Source: Solobacterium sp.
GTDB taxonomy: Bacteria > Bacillota_I > Bacilli_A > Erysipelotrichales > Erysipelotrichaceae
DNA length: 64,000 bases
Direction of reading: 5' to 3'
Assembly (NCBI GenBank): GCA_017512725.1
Contig: JAFWEW010000035.1
Span: forward strand, 62,001-126,000
The notes below the pieces were generated by a model, which ran no database searches, was not told where the DNA came from, and saw nothing but the letters and a program-made list of their open reading frames with translations. Shown here one piece after another: positions 32,001 through 40,357 of the stretch (positions are counted from its first letter, which is position 1; the number at the start of each line of letters is the position of its first letter). Both the position numbers and the translations under genes were made by a program.

Positions 32001-32424
32001 ATGATAGGGTTCACTTTCATGTAGTTATTATAATTGGAATTACGACATTGTTTTTTCAAATAATCGAATTCTTGGGCAGATATTCCATAGCGTTTGATAA
32101 GCTGTAATTACTGCAGGATATGCAAATCCTGATTGCACCTTTCACTTCCGAGTATACGAGAAATCCGCAGAAAGGAACTGCTAAAGATGTCCGAACAAAG
32201 ACACCCACGTTCAGGCTGTCCGTCTTTCGATTTGCGCAAGTCAAACAGCGGTTTCATAACAGCTGACGGTGTCCCTGAAGATGCGTGAAGAACACACAGG
32301 ACATGATCTTATCTTCCAATCGGATGATTGGATCCGGAATACTGATATCCAGTGCTTATGTGTCCTTGTTTTACACCATACAAAACACTTTATGGAAGCG
32401 GAAGACACGGTTGTGAACCACAGG
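32001..32424. other. Long non-coding spacer before the RiPP locus
   Basis: About 420 bases between divergent genes. Only a 6-bp hairpin (CCAATC 32316-32321 with GATTGG 32326-32331) stands out. A 62-codon minus-strand frame at 32056-32244 has no ribosome binding site or recognisable sequence. Confidence 0.5.
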
Positions 32425-32453
32425 TTGAAGCGGGATTTTTGAAATTTTATATT
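32425..32453 (+). promoter_or_regulatory. Promoter of the RiPP precursor
   Basis: TTGAAG (32425-32430) and TATATT (32448-32453) are separated by 17 bases. Transcription should start near 32460, a few bases before the GGAGGA box at 32466-32471. Confidence 0.6.
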
Positions 32454-32477
32454 ATGGATAAGAGCGGAGGAATACCT

Positions 32478-32855
32478 ATGTCAATGGATCATGCGAAACA
32501 GTTTCTCGAAAAGATGATGAATGATGAAACGCTCCATAAAAAAGTCAGTAATGAAGAACCCGAAAGAGTTGCGGCGATCGCGGCGGAACTGGGATATGAG
32601 TTTACCTCGAAAGAACTGGAACGGGCGCTGAAAGAGCTGCGAAATACAACGGGACAGACACCGGAAAAACTGAGCTCGGAGGAAATGAATCTCATAACCG
32701 GAAGTGGAATCTGGGATGGTGAAGATGCACCGGACGGACATGAAATGGGATGCTTTATTTCCTATCACCGCAGAGACTGGTCCTATGAAAACGATATCTA
32801 CTGCAAGCAGATGTACTGGTGCGTCAGAAATCACTGGGGCGGAGCTGCCTTTTGA
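32478..32855 (+). CDS. Nif11-leader RiPP precursor peptide
   Basis: A 125-residue precursor of a ribosomally made, modified peptide. The leader (1-77) starts MSMDHAKQFLEKMMNDETLHKK and includes ELGYEFTSKELERAL, the Nif11-like pattern. It ends in LSSEEMNLITGSG, the site where a double-glycine type protease would cut. The core of about 48 residues is rich in Trp, Tyr, His, Asp and Gly with three Cys (in HEMGCF, DIYCKQ and YWCVRN). GGAGGA lies 6 bases before the ATG. Its stop overlaps the TTG start of the radical SAM maturase. No peptidase-transporter is adjacent, and the mature product is unknown. Confidence 0.88.
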   Translation: MSMDHAKQFLEKMMNDETLHKKVSNEEPERVAAIAAELGYEFTSKELERALKELRNTTGQTPEKLSSEEMNLITGSGIWDGEDAPDGHEMGCFISYHRRDWSYENDIYCKQMYWCVRNHWGGAAF

Positions 32856-34294
32856 AATACATCCTTGATCAGAGATATCGCTTACGCGGCTGGCACGGAA
32901 GTCCGTATGGCATATATGACACAAAGACAGGGAAAGTGCAGTTTCTTCCTGAAGCCTTATATCATGTCCTGATGCTCTGTGATGCGTGCAGGAGATGGAT
33001 GCTGAATTTCTTTCACCGGAAGAAAAATCCTTTCTTATGAACCTGCAGGAAAAAAAGATCATTCAATCGGCCGGCCGATTGGATTTCCTGACGGAAAAGC
33101 AGAGGTATCATGCTTATCCCGCCCGGTACCGTAAAAACGCGCACTGGTCTTTGACCGGCGCATGCAACATGAGATGCCGCCACTGCTTCATGTCCGCACC
33201 TCATAAAAAACACGTCGTGCCGGAATTGAAAGAACTCCTGAACATCGCGGAACAGCTCGCGGAATGCGGCGTGTTTTCTGTGGGACTCACCGGAGGCGAA
33301 CCCCTGATGCGGGAAGATTTCGGAGAGATCGTCGAAGCGCTGAGCACCCGGGAAATCCGGATTACGGAGATCTATACCAACGGCTGGCTCGTGAACGAAG
33401 CCCTTCTGAACATGCTTGAAAGAAATGGGCAGCGCCCGTCTTTTCAGTTAAGTTATAACGGAAAGGGAATGCATGATTATCTCCGCGGAATTCCCGGAGC
33501 GGAAGAAAGAGTGACTGAAGCACTGAAGCTTATGAATCAAAGGAACTTCCGGACCTCGGTTTCGATGTGTCTTCATCGGAAAAACAAGGATACCCCGAAA
33601 GATACCGTCAGCTATCTTGCGGATCTTGGGGTATCTGCTTTCAAGTGCAGTTCAATCATGGAACTCGGCGAATGGACAAATGCCGAAACGGAAAAACTGC
33701 GCCTGAGCCGGCAGGAAGAGCTGGAAGTATATGAGCAATATATTCCCCAGTATTTTGCGGAGAATGCGCCGCTGTCTCTCGAACTCTCTGGTGCCTTTCT
33801 GTATGAGAGGGGAATGAATCGGTGGCACAGTTTCTACCATCGGGAATGCTCGAAGGACCGGGAAGCGAAGATGCCGGCTTGTTCAAGCCTGCGCATGGCG
33901 TTTTATATCGGACCGGACGGTGTTGTGGCGTCCTGCCAGGGAATGTGTGACTGTAATTTTGCGAAGAATTTTCCGAAATCTGAAGGAGAAACCGCTGCGG
34001 GAGATCCTGACGGATTCAAAGTATGTAAGCCTCAGCCATGCCACCGTCAGGGATGTGCGGAACGGCAATGAGGACTGCCGCAGATGCGAGTACAGAGATC
34101 GCTGTGCGGGAGGCTGCCGGAATGCGGCACTGATCCACGGGGACAATTACTTCGGCCCGGATCCCGATGCCTGTTGGTTTTTCAAAAACGGCTGGGAGGA
34201 GCGGATCAAAAACGCTGCACAGCCGTCGTTTGAAGCCTACCGAAACCGCTGCCCGGAAGCGTTTGTTCCCTTGAAGGAAGAGGATCCTTTCTGA
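32852..34294 (+). pseudogene. Nif11-class radical SAM/SPASM peptide maturase, broken by two frameshifts
   Basis: Three overlapping reading frames together make one maturase of about 480 residues. Part 1 (TTG at 32852 to about 32987) encodes LKYILDQRYRLRGWHG, the usual N-terminus. Part 2 (about 32988-33975) holds the Fe-S motif CNMRCRHC, VGLTGGEPLMRED, and the start of the SPASM region CQGMCDCNF. Part 3 (about 33979-34294) carries the rest of SPASM (CRRCEYRDRCAGGCRN and DPDACW). A base seems missing near 32988 and one A added at 33976-33978. The sequence is otherwise well preserved, so the breaks are recent, or sequencing errors, and the enzyme would otherwise modify the Nif11 precursor. Confidence 0.75.
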
Positions 34295-34423
34295 ATGATT
34301 TGATTTGCGGAACACCTTGCTGTATATCAATACAGCCTGAAAGATGATGAAGGACTGACATTGTTATTCTTTTATATGAGCAGGAACCGGCCGCGGTACT
34401 GTTCCCAGGGAAAAGGAAGGGAT

Positions 34424-35545
34424 ATGATCGGCATTGATATTCGATTTATGACGCGGGACATGCAGGATGGAATCATCAGCTCCGGAGTGGGGCTTTTCTG
34501 TGCGGAAGTTCTGAGCGGAATGAAGGAAGCCGACCGAAAAGGCATTGTCCTGATCGTAAATGCGGATCAGAGAAAAACTGCCGGGAAGCTGTTCGGTGAA
34601 TATAACGTGATTGAATTCAATCCTCTGAACCGGGGAAAATACCGAAAGGATCTGCGGGAGATTGATGAAAGAAGATATGACCGATTCCTGAAAATGCATC
34701 GGATTCGCTGTCTGTGGATTCCGTTTGCCAATCCGCATCATTTCTATACTGTCAGTATTCCGGTGATTTCAACCATCCATGATCTGATTACGATCCGCAA
34801 TGACCCCGACAATCTTACGTGGAAGCGGGCGTTTCAAAACATCATCGAAAAGAGCCGGAACATCATCACAGTTTCCGACTACGTGAGAAAAGACATCCTT
34901 CGCGAATTTGAAAGCACCGATCCAAATAAAATCACGGTCATCCCCTGTCCCGTTGTGGTCGGCGATGAAACGGAAGAAGTGAACGAATTGAAAGAGAGGG
35001 ACTATATTCTTGATGTGAATGCGTTTCTGAAACGAAAGAATGCGGTCACTCTGCTCAGAGCCTATGCCCTTTCCGGGCTGTCTTCCCGCTGTGATCTTGT
35101 CTTCTGCGGAGGTTATTACAGGGAAGACGTTCTTGAAGAATTAAAGGAAGCAACGGCGGAGCTAAGACTTGAAGAAAAAGTTCACATCTATCTTGCGGTT
35201 TCGATCAGAAAGAGAAACTGGCTTTTGAAAAATGCCGTCATGCTGGTGTCGCCTTCGCTCAGCGAAGGATTCGGAAGATCCCCGGTGGAGGCGGCGATAT
35301 GCAAAATCCCGGTGATCACAAGCATTTCAGATTCTCTGACGGAAGCAACACTCGGAATGGTTCATTACTACCGGGAAGCGGAGAATGCCGAACAGCTGTC
35401 GACAGTTCTGACGGAGTTATATGACAATCCGCCCGCAGAGGAAGAACTGCAGAGAATCTCTGCCGCCATGAAAGAAAGATATGACCCGGAACGGATTGCG
35501 GCTGCCTATATGAGCTTGTTTCGGCAGTATGATGCCGGGGAATGA
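34424..35545 (+). CDS. GT4-family (group 1) glycosyltransferase
   Basis: A 373-residue glycosyltransferase with GT-B fold. The C-terminal nucleotide-sugar site reads SPSLSEGFGRSPVEAAICKIPVITS, with the conserved Glu-x7-Glu spacing, and ISTIHDLITIRND near residue 120 is typical of mannosyl/rhamnosyl-type enzymes. The ATG at 34424 follows GGAAGGG. It lies 129 bases after the maturase on the same strand. A 7-bp hairpin (34319-34336, no T-run) lies between. Glycosylation of the RiPP product is possible but unproven; an envelope polysaccharide role is equally likely. Confidence 0.85.
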   Translation: MIGIDIRFMTRDMQDGIISSGVGLFCAEVLSGMKEADRKGIVLIVNADQRKTAGKLFGEYNVIEFNPLNRGKYRKDLREIDERRYDRFLKMHRIRCLWIPFANPHHFYTVSIPVISTIHDLITIRNDPDNLTWKRAFQNIIEKSRNIITVSDYVRKDILREFESTDPNKITVIPCPVVVGDETEEVNELKERDYILDVNAFLKRKNAVTLLRAYALSGLSSRCDLVFCGGYYREDVLEELKEATAELRLEEKVHIYLAVSIRKRNWLLKNAVMLVSPSLSEGFGRSPVEAAICKIPVITSISDSLTEATLGMVHYYREAENAEQLSTVLTELYDNPPAEEELQRISAAMKERYDPERIAAAYMSLFRQYDAGE

Positions 35546-35800
35546 GCGCCGGAGCTGAATCCTCGCGCCTTCCGGTCTGCAAAAGAGAAACCGTTTTAAA
35601 AAGTAAACCGAATCCAATAGTTTTCCAACTGATGTAAAACAGAAGGCTGAACATCCGATCGGAATTCAAGAATAGATCCGCTTCTGAAAAGGAGTTTCCC
35701 CTTTCGGCATCCGGATCAGAAAAATGAATATCAGCAGACGAAACAACTGCAGGCAGATGGAAGATTCCTGCGGCTGCAGCGTATTATTTCGGAGGACAAC
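35546..35800. other. Spacer without recognisable features
   Basis: A 255-base gap between the glycosyltransferase and esterase-like genes. A TCGGAGGA ribosome binding site at its right end serves the next gene; I see no terminator or repeat. Confidence 0.4.
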
Positions 35801-37087
35801 ATGAAATCACAAACCACAAAAAAACCGCATACCGGCAGATACATCCTGCTTTGCCTGCTCGCAGTGCTGCTGATCTTTGGCACCATCTTTTCCCATTTTG
35901 GGGGACTTGGACCAGGGCAAAGCGCCGACAGGGAAGCCTTTGCCGTCTATGCTAAAGAGGTCCCGGATCTTGCATTGCCGGAACATACAAGGATCGCTGC
36001 ACTCGGTGAAGCGACGCATGGAAACAGTGAATTTCAGCAGCTGAAACGCACCGTATTTCAGAATCTGGCAGGGAAATACGGCATCCGTGCCTTCTGCCTG
36101 GAAGGCGATTACGGCGGCTGTGAAATGGTGAACCGGTATATTCACGGCGGTGAAGGAAGCGCAGAAGAAGCAGCTGCTGAGATCGGCTTTGCGATCTACC
36201 GTACGGAAGAAATGGCTGATCTGATCCGCTGGATGCGCGAATACAACGCGACCGCAGCCGAGGGAGAAGACCTGATCTTCTATGGCTTTGACATGCAGCG
36301 AAGCGATAAGGATTATGCCTGCCTGAAAGAAGCCTGCGCAAAAGCCGGCATTGATACCAGCAGGCTGGATCAGCTCTGGGATGCAGAAGCGGAATCCTTT
36401 TCAGAAACAGCCACGCTGGAAGAAAAGACCGCTGCTCTTACAGAGATCAAAGAACAGTTTGATCCGTCAGATTCTTATGGCATCCATGCGGCAGATATCC
36501 TGCTGCAGAACGGTAAGATCTTCGAAGAATACAATGCAGGAAGAAATCCCGTCGGGATGCGCGATCAGTTTATGACAGATAATGTCCTGTGGATGCTGAA
36601 ACAGGAAGAAGACCGGGGACATGAGTGTATCTTTGTCAGTGCCCATAACGGACATGTGGAACAGCTTGGCTCCTATGATGCGGATAACAAAGTCATGGGC
36701 AATCTGCTGGCAGATACGATCGGAAAAGATGCTTATTATGTGATTGGCACAGACTTTCAAAAGGCCACCGTCAACCTTCCCCTGCAGAGCGGAAAGCGCA
36801 TCACCCATACGTTCTATTCCCACGATCCTCTGGCAAATGCCGCAAAGCAGTGCGGATACGAAATGTGCTGGCTGGATTTCTCAGCGGTGAGCGAGAATTC
36901 TCCGCTTTATCCTGCGGTTCATGACTATTGCTGGATGGGAAGTCTCGGGGATAGTTATAATGCCCTGTTCATGACGTTTGTGCCGATGAGCTACCGCATC
37001 TATCGGTCTCCTGCCCTCACCTATGACAGTATGATCTTTGTAAGCAACGCACACCCCACGGTGATACAGGAAGTGCCGAATCAGTAG
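35801..37087 (+). CDS. Membrane-anchored erythromycin esterase-like protein
   Basis: A 428-residue protein. Residues about 13-31 form an N-terminal membrane anchor or signal (TGRYILLCLLAVLLIFGTIF). The rest is an erythromycin-esterase (Ere) family domain: ALGEATHGNSEF with His73, the acidic FCLEGDYGG near 100, a long helical middle, and FVSAHNGHVEQLG near 285. In EreA-type enzymes the two histidine/glutamate sites hydrolyse the macrolide lactone. Most family members have other, unknown substrates, and an extracellular location here argues against cytoplasmic antibiotic inactivation. It could act on a secreted lactone or ester in this accessory region. Confidence 0.85.
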   Translation: MKSQTTKKPHTGRYILLCLLAVLLIFGTIFSHFGGLGPGQSADREAFAVYAKEVPDLALPEHTRIAALGEATHGNSEFQQLKRTVFQNLAGKYGIRAFCLEGDYGGCEMVNRYIHGGEGSAEEAAAEIGFAIYRTEEMADLIRWMREYNATAAEGEDLIFYGFDMQRSDKDYACLKEACAKAGIDTSRLDQLWDAEAESFSETATLEEKTAALTEIKEQFDPSDSYGIHAADILLQNGKIFEEYNAGRNPVGMRDQFMTDNVLWMLKQEEDRGHECIFVSAHNGHVEQLGSYDADNKVMGNLLADTIGKDAYYVIGTDFQKATVNLPLQSGKRITHTFYSHDPLANAAKQCGYEMCWLDFSAVSENSPLYPAVHDYCWMGSLGDSYNALFMTFVPMSYRIYRSPALTYDSMIFVSNAHPTVIQEVPNQ

Positions 37088-37222
37088 CACTGCACGGATA
37101 CAGCCAAATGGATTCTATGGACCGATTTCATTTGACCTGGCATGTCTGATTCATCTGACTGATGAAAATCCCACTGAAAGTGATATGATTTCCATTGCAG
37201 GAATTAAAGGGGAATTATCAAA

Positions 37223-38152
37223 ATGGTTTACAGCAACATCTTGGAAGCGATTGGAAATACACCTATGATCCGGCTGAATCATATGCCGGAAGAAGGAAGT
37301 GCGGAAGTACTTGTAAAAATGGAAGCACTGAATGTCGGGGGCTCGATTAAAACCCGTACTGCATACAATATGATCGCAGAAGCCGAAAAATCCGGACTGA
37401 TTCATCCCGATACCATAATCGTGGAACCTACCAGCGGAAATCAGGGAATCGGACTGGCACTGGTCGGTGCCGTACGCGGCTATCACACAATCATTATCAT
37501 GCCGGATTCTGTCAGTGTGGAACGGCGCAAGCTGGTCCGGCATTATGGTGCAGAAGTCATTCTGATTCATGATGACGGAGATATCGGCAAGTGTATGGAC
37601 GAATGCCTGCAGACTGCCCTGCGCATGCAGAGAGAGGATCCGAAGGTTTTTGTACCGCAGCAGTTCACCAATCTGGACAACAAATACGCACACACCAAAT
37701 ACACCGCAAAAGAGATTCTGGAACAGGTTAACGGTCCGATTGACGGATTCTGCAGCGGCATCGGTACCGGCGGCACCATTACCGGAATCGGTGAAGTTCT
37801 GAAGGAAGCCAATCCGAATATTGAGATCTGGGCAGTCGAACCGGAAAATGCGGCGATCCTTGCCGGAGGCAATATCGGAACCCATCTTCAGATGGGGATT
37901 GGAGACGGCATCATCCCGGATATCCTGAACCGGGAAATCTATAACGACATCTGCATCATTTCCGATGAAGATGCCATGGAAACCTCCCGCAGACTTGCGA
38001 AAGAAGAAGGACTGCTGTGCGGAATCTCAAGCGGCACCAATGTCGCAGCAGCACTCCGTCTTGCGAAAAAGCTGGGTCCGGGAAAAACGGTGGTCACGGT
38101 ACTTCCGGATACAGCAGAGCGTTATTTCTCCACACCGCTGTTTGATGACTGA
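37223..38152 (+). CDS. cysK: Cysteine synthase family PLP enzyme
   Basis: A 309-residue fold-type II PLP enzyme. The Schiff-base lysine is Lys43 in NVGGSIKTRTA, followed by the phosphate loop PTSGNQGIGLALVG and GIGTGGTITGIGEVL, and the C-terminal GISSGTNVAAAL. Normal CysK has NPGGSVKDR around the lysine. The V for P and T for D changes suggest a variant clade rather than loss, since all other loops are intact. It probably makes cysteine from O-acetylserine and sulfide; a cystathionine-beta-synthase-like role is also possible. AAAGGGG precedes the ATG. Ends at a strong terminator. Confidence 0.88.
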   Translation: MVYSNILEAIGNTPMIRLNHMPEEGSAEVLVKMEALNVGGSIKTRTAYNMIAEAEKSGLIHPDTIIVEPTSGNQGIGLALVGAVRGYHTIIIMPDSVSVERRKLVRHYGAEVILIHDDGDIGKCMDECLQTALRMQREDPKVFVPQQFTNLDNKYAHTKYTAKEILEQVNGPIDGFCSGIGTGGTITGIGEVLKEANPNIEIWAVEPENAAILAGGNIGTHLQMGIGDGIIPDILNREIYNDICIISDEDAMETSRRLAKEEGLLCGISSGTNVAAALRLAKKLGPGKTVVTVLPDTAERYFSTPLFDD

Positions 38153-38159
38153 ATTTTCT

Positions 38160-38186
38160 GAGGAAGAGCTTCTCTTCCTTTTTTTA
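38160..38186 (+). terminator. Terminator of the cysteine synthase gene
   Basis: AGGAAGAG (38161-38168), loop CTT, CTCTTCCT (38172-38179), then T residues. Confidence 0.85.
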
Positions 38187-38189
38187 CGG

Positions 38190-38217
38190 ACAAAAAGAAA
38201 ACCGCATCCTATGCGGT
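38190..38217 (-). terminator. Terminator of pyrR
   Basis: On the minus strand ACCGCAT (38211-38217) pairs with ATGCGGT (38201-38207) around a 3-base loop, followed by a T-rich run. It lies just after the pyrR stop and back to back with the cysteine synthase terminator. Confidence 0.75.
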
Positions 38218-38225
38218 CCCAAGAT

Positions 38226-38762
38226 TCACAGTTCGTACAGATCAGCGCCGGTCTCCCCGTCAATTGATCCGATTTTGACAGCCACCAGTTCATTTCTGGA
38301 GGTCGGAATATTCTTTCCGACATAATCCGGCCGGATCGGAAGTTCCCGGTGCCCTCGGTCTATCAGAACAGCCAGCTGAATTGCTTTCGGTCTTCCGAAG
38401 GAAAATACTGCCTCGATCGCGGCCCGTACGGTACGGCCGGTAAACAGCACATCATCAATCAGAACGACGGTGTAATCTGAAAGTGTTACCGGAATACTGC
38501 AGCCTGTGGTTTTCGGCATTTCACTGATTTCGGTCAGGTCATCCCGGTAAAGTGAGATATCCACGTGTCCGACCGGAACATCGACGCCTTCGAACTTCAG
38601 AATATTGTCGTGAATCATCTGTGCCATCGGAATCCCGCGGCGCTTGATGCCAAGAAGACAGATCCCATCTGCGCCATTATTCTTTTCAATAATCTCATGT
38701 GCGATTCGTGCCAGGGACCGCTCCAGCTGGGTCTCTGTCATTACATTTGCCTTAAATTTCAT
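38226..38762 (-). CDS. pyrR: PyrR bifunctional regulator/uracil phosphoribosyltransferase
   Basis: A 178-residue PRPP-binding protein. The PRPP loop VVLIDDVLFTGRTVRAAIEA (about 99-118) and the N-terminal GIKRRGIPMAQ are conserved, as is VDISLYRDDL. PyrR binds pyr mRNA in the presence of UMP to cause early termination and also has uracil phosphoribosyltransferase activity. No pyrimidine biosynthesis genes are next to it, so it would act in trans on pyr leaders elsewhere. It follows the PHP phosphatase gene by 34 bases on the same strand. Confidence 0.93.
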   Translation of the reverse strand: MKFKANVMTETQLERSLARIAHEIIEKNNGADGICLLGIKRRGIPMAQMIHDNILKFEGVDVPVGHVDISLYRDDLTEISEMPKTTGCSIPVTLSDYTVVLIDDVLFTGRTVRAAIEAVFSFGRPKAIQLAVLIDRGHRELPIRPDYVGKNIPTSRNELVAVKIGSIDGETGADLYEL

Positions 38763-38796
38763 AAGTCGTCTTTCCTCTGATCGTTTTGATGTGTTG

Positions 38797-39504
38797 TTAC
38801 CCGAGCAGAAATGCCCTGAGTCTTTCCATGTCCGTATTCAGGACCAGTTCTTCCGGAAAACCGATGCTTTCCAATAATTCTTCCGCAAGTTCGAACCGGC
38901 CGACCCAGCTTGGGTCATGTGCATCCGAGTTTACAATGATCGGAACCCCCGTCTTTACGCACAGATCCAACATCACCCGATAGTTTTCATAGCAGTTAAT
39001 CCGCCGGTCTTTCTTCACCAGCGAACTGTTGTTGACTTCCAGTGCAGTACAGGTTTCTTTTGCGGCCACAACCAGCCGTTCGTAGTCCAGCGGTGTATGA
39101 TCATCGTCCGGATGCGATACAAACTTCACTTTTTCGTGACGGATACAGGAAATCAGATTATCGGTATTCTTCTCTTTTCCCACATCCTGATAGCACAGTC
39201 CGTGAATCCCCGCAATTGCGTAATCCAGCTTCTGAATAAACCGTTCCGCAAGTGACAGTGTGCCGTCATTCAGCACATTGATTTCACAGCCATGCAGCAC
39301 CTCAACCCCATACAGCGTTCTCGGTACGACTTTCAGATTGCCGTAATAAAACGGATCCACCGTACCGGGAATTCCCGGCGCATGTTCGGTAATGCCGATC
39401 ATCTGCAGATTCTTTTCCGATGCGGCCATTGCCATTTCCCGTATGGTTCCGTAGGCATGACCGCTGGCAATCGTATGCATATGCATGTCTGCAATCAGTT
39501 TCAT
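38797..39504 (-). CDS. PHP-domain phosphatase (YcdX type)
   Basis: A 235-residue metal-dependent hydrolase. The PHP motifs are present: ADMHMHTIASGHA at the N-terminus, GITEHAPG, the central YAIAGIHG, VSHPDDDH, and VNSDAHDPSW near the C-terminus, giving the trinuclear metal site of the family. YcdX-like enzymes cleave small phosphate esters; the natural substrate is uncertain. On the minus strand TATAAT (39540-39545) lies 36 bases before the start, so the gene and pyrR share a promoter. Confidence 0.88.
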   Translation of the reverse strand: MKLIADMHMHTIASGHAYGTIREMAMAASEKNLQMIGITEHAPGIPGTVDPFYYGNLKVVPRTLYGVEVLHGCEINVLNDGTLSLAERFIQKLDYAIAGIHGLCYQDVGKEKNTDNLISCIRHEKVKFVSHPDDDHTPLDYERLVVAAKETCTALEVNNSSLVKKDRRINCYENYRVMLDLCVKTGVPIIVNSDAHDPSWVGRFELAEELLESIGFPEELVLNTDMERLRAFLLG

Positions 39505-39669
39505 AGTGTTCTGTACGTTCCCTTTGAAAACATGTCTCCATTATACTCAAATTATTCTTTTTTCTGTTATCCGCATTATTAACCGGATGCTGCTTCATAA
39601 TTCCATCTGGATCCGTTCTCTGGTTATGCTGATCAATATGGAATTTGCGCCATCACGCAGCAGAAAAAC

Positions 39670-39685
39670 GTGATACGCTTATCAC
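39670..39685. promoter_or_regulatory. Inverted repeat before thrH
   Basis: GTGATA (39670-39675) and TATCAC (39680-39685) form a perfect inverted repeat with a 4-base gap, 25 bases before the thrH ATG. It could be an operator overlapping the promoter. Confidence 0.3.
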
Positions 39686-39709
39686 ATCGAAAGAAACGGG
39701 GGATCGTAT

Positions 39710-40309
39710 ATGAATATTGTCTGTCTTGATATGGAAGGCGTTCTCGTACCGGAAATCTGGATTGCTTTCTCGGAAGCCAGCGGAATTCCTGAGCTTCGCC
39801 GCACCACTAGAGATGAACCGGATTACAACAAACTGATGTACTGGCGGATCGGTATCCTGAAGGAACACGGTCTTGGCCTGAAAGAAATCCAGGAGACGAT
39901 CGCAAAGATTGACCCCCTGCCCGGCGCAAAGGAATTTCTGGATACGCTTCGTTCGGAAACACAGGTACTTGTCTTAAGCGATACCTTTGATCAGTTTGCG
40001 ATGCCTCTGATGAAAAAGCTCGGCTATCCGACACTCTTCTGCAACACGCTGGAAGTCGCTGACAGCGGTGAGATCACAGGCTTCCGGATGCGGGTGGAGA
40101 AATCCAAGCTTTCAACCGTAAAGGCACTGCAGTCCATCGGATTCGATACGATTGCAAGCGGTGACAGCTACAACGATCTGGATATGATCCTCGCTTCAAA
40201 AGCAGGTTTCCTGTTCCGCTCAACCGAGCAGATCAAAAAGGATTATCCTGACCTGCCGGCATTTGAAGAATTTGATGACCTGCTTGCGGCAATCCGCAGC
40301 GCTTATTAA
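39710..40309 (+). CDS. thrH: ThrH-type HAD phosphatase/phosphotransferase
   Basis: A 199-residue HAD hydrolase close to ThrH of Pseudomonas, which removes phosphate from phosphoserine and can pass it to homoserine. Motif I is CLDMEGVLVPEIW, where the second Asp of the usual DxD is Glu, a feature of ThrH. Motif II is VLVLSDTFDQF, and motifs III-IV are Lys in RVEKSKLSTV and ASGDSYNDLDM. Since thrB is also present in the window, ThrH may mainly serve serine synthesis or an alternative threonine route. A GGGGGA box precedes the ATG. Confidence 0.9.
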   Translation: MNIVCLDMEGVLVPEIWIAFSEASGIPELRRTTRDEPDYNKLMYWRIGILKEHGLGLKEIQETIAKIDPLPGAKEFLDTLRSETQVLVLSDTFDQFAMPLMKKLGYPTLFCNTLEVADSGEITGFRMRVEKSKLSTVKALQSIGFDTIASGDSYNDLDMILASKAGFLFRSTEQIKKDYPDLPAFEEFDDLLAAIRSAY

Positions 40310-40317
40310 AAGCAAAT

Positions 40318-40345
40318 CCTGCCTGAGTATTCAGACAGGGTTTTT
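40318..40345. terminator. Terminator between thrH and the convergent hydrolase gene
   Basis: Arms 40318-40326 and 40331-40339 pair with one mismatch around a 4-base loop, followed by five T residues on the plus strand. Confidence 0.7.
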
Positions 40346-40357
40346 CATTTATTCCGA

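Noticed and set aside
32986-33978. Programmed ribosomal frameshifting in the radical SAM maturase
   Set aside because: Neither junction has a classic slippery heptamer or following pseudoknot, and two shifts in opposite directions would be needed. Recent mutation or read error is simpler.
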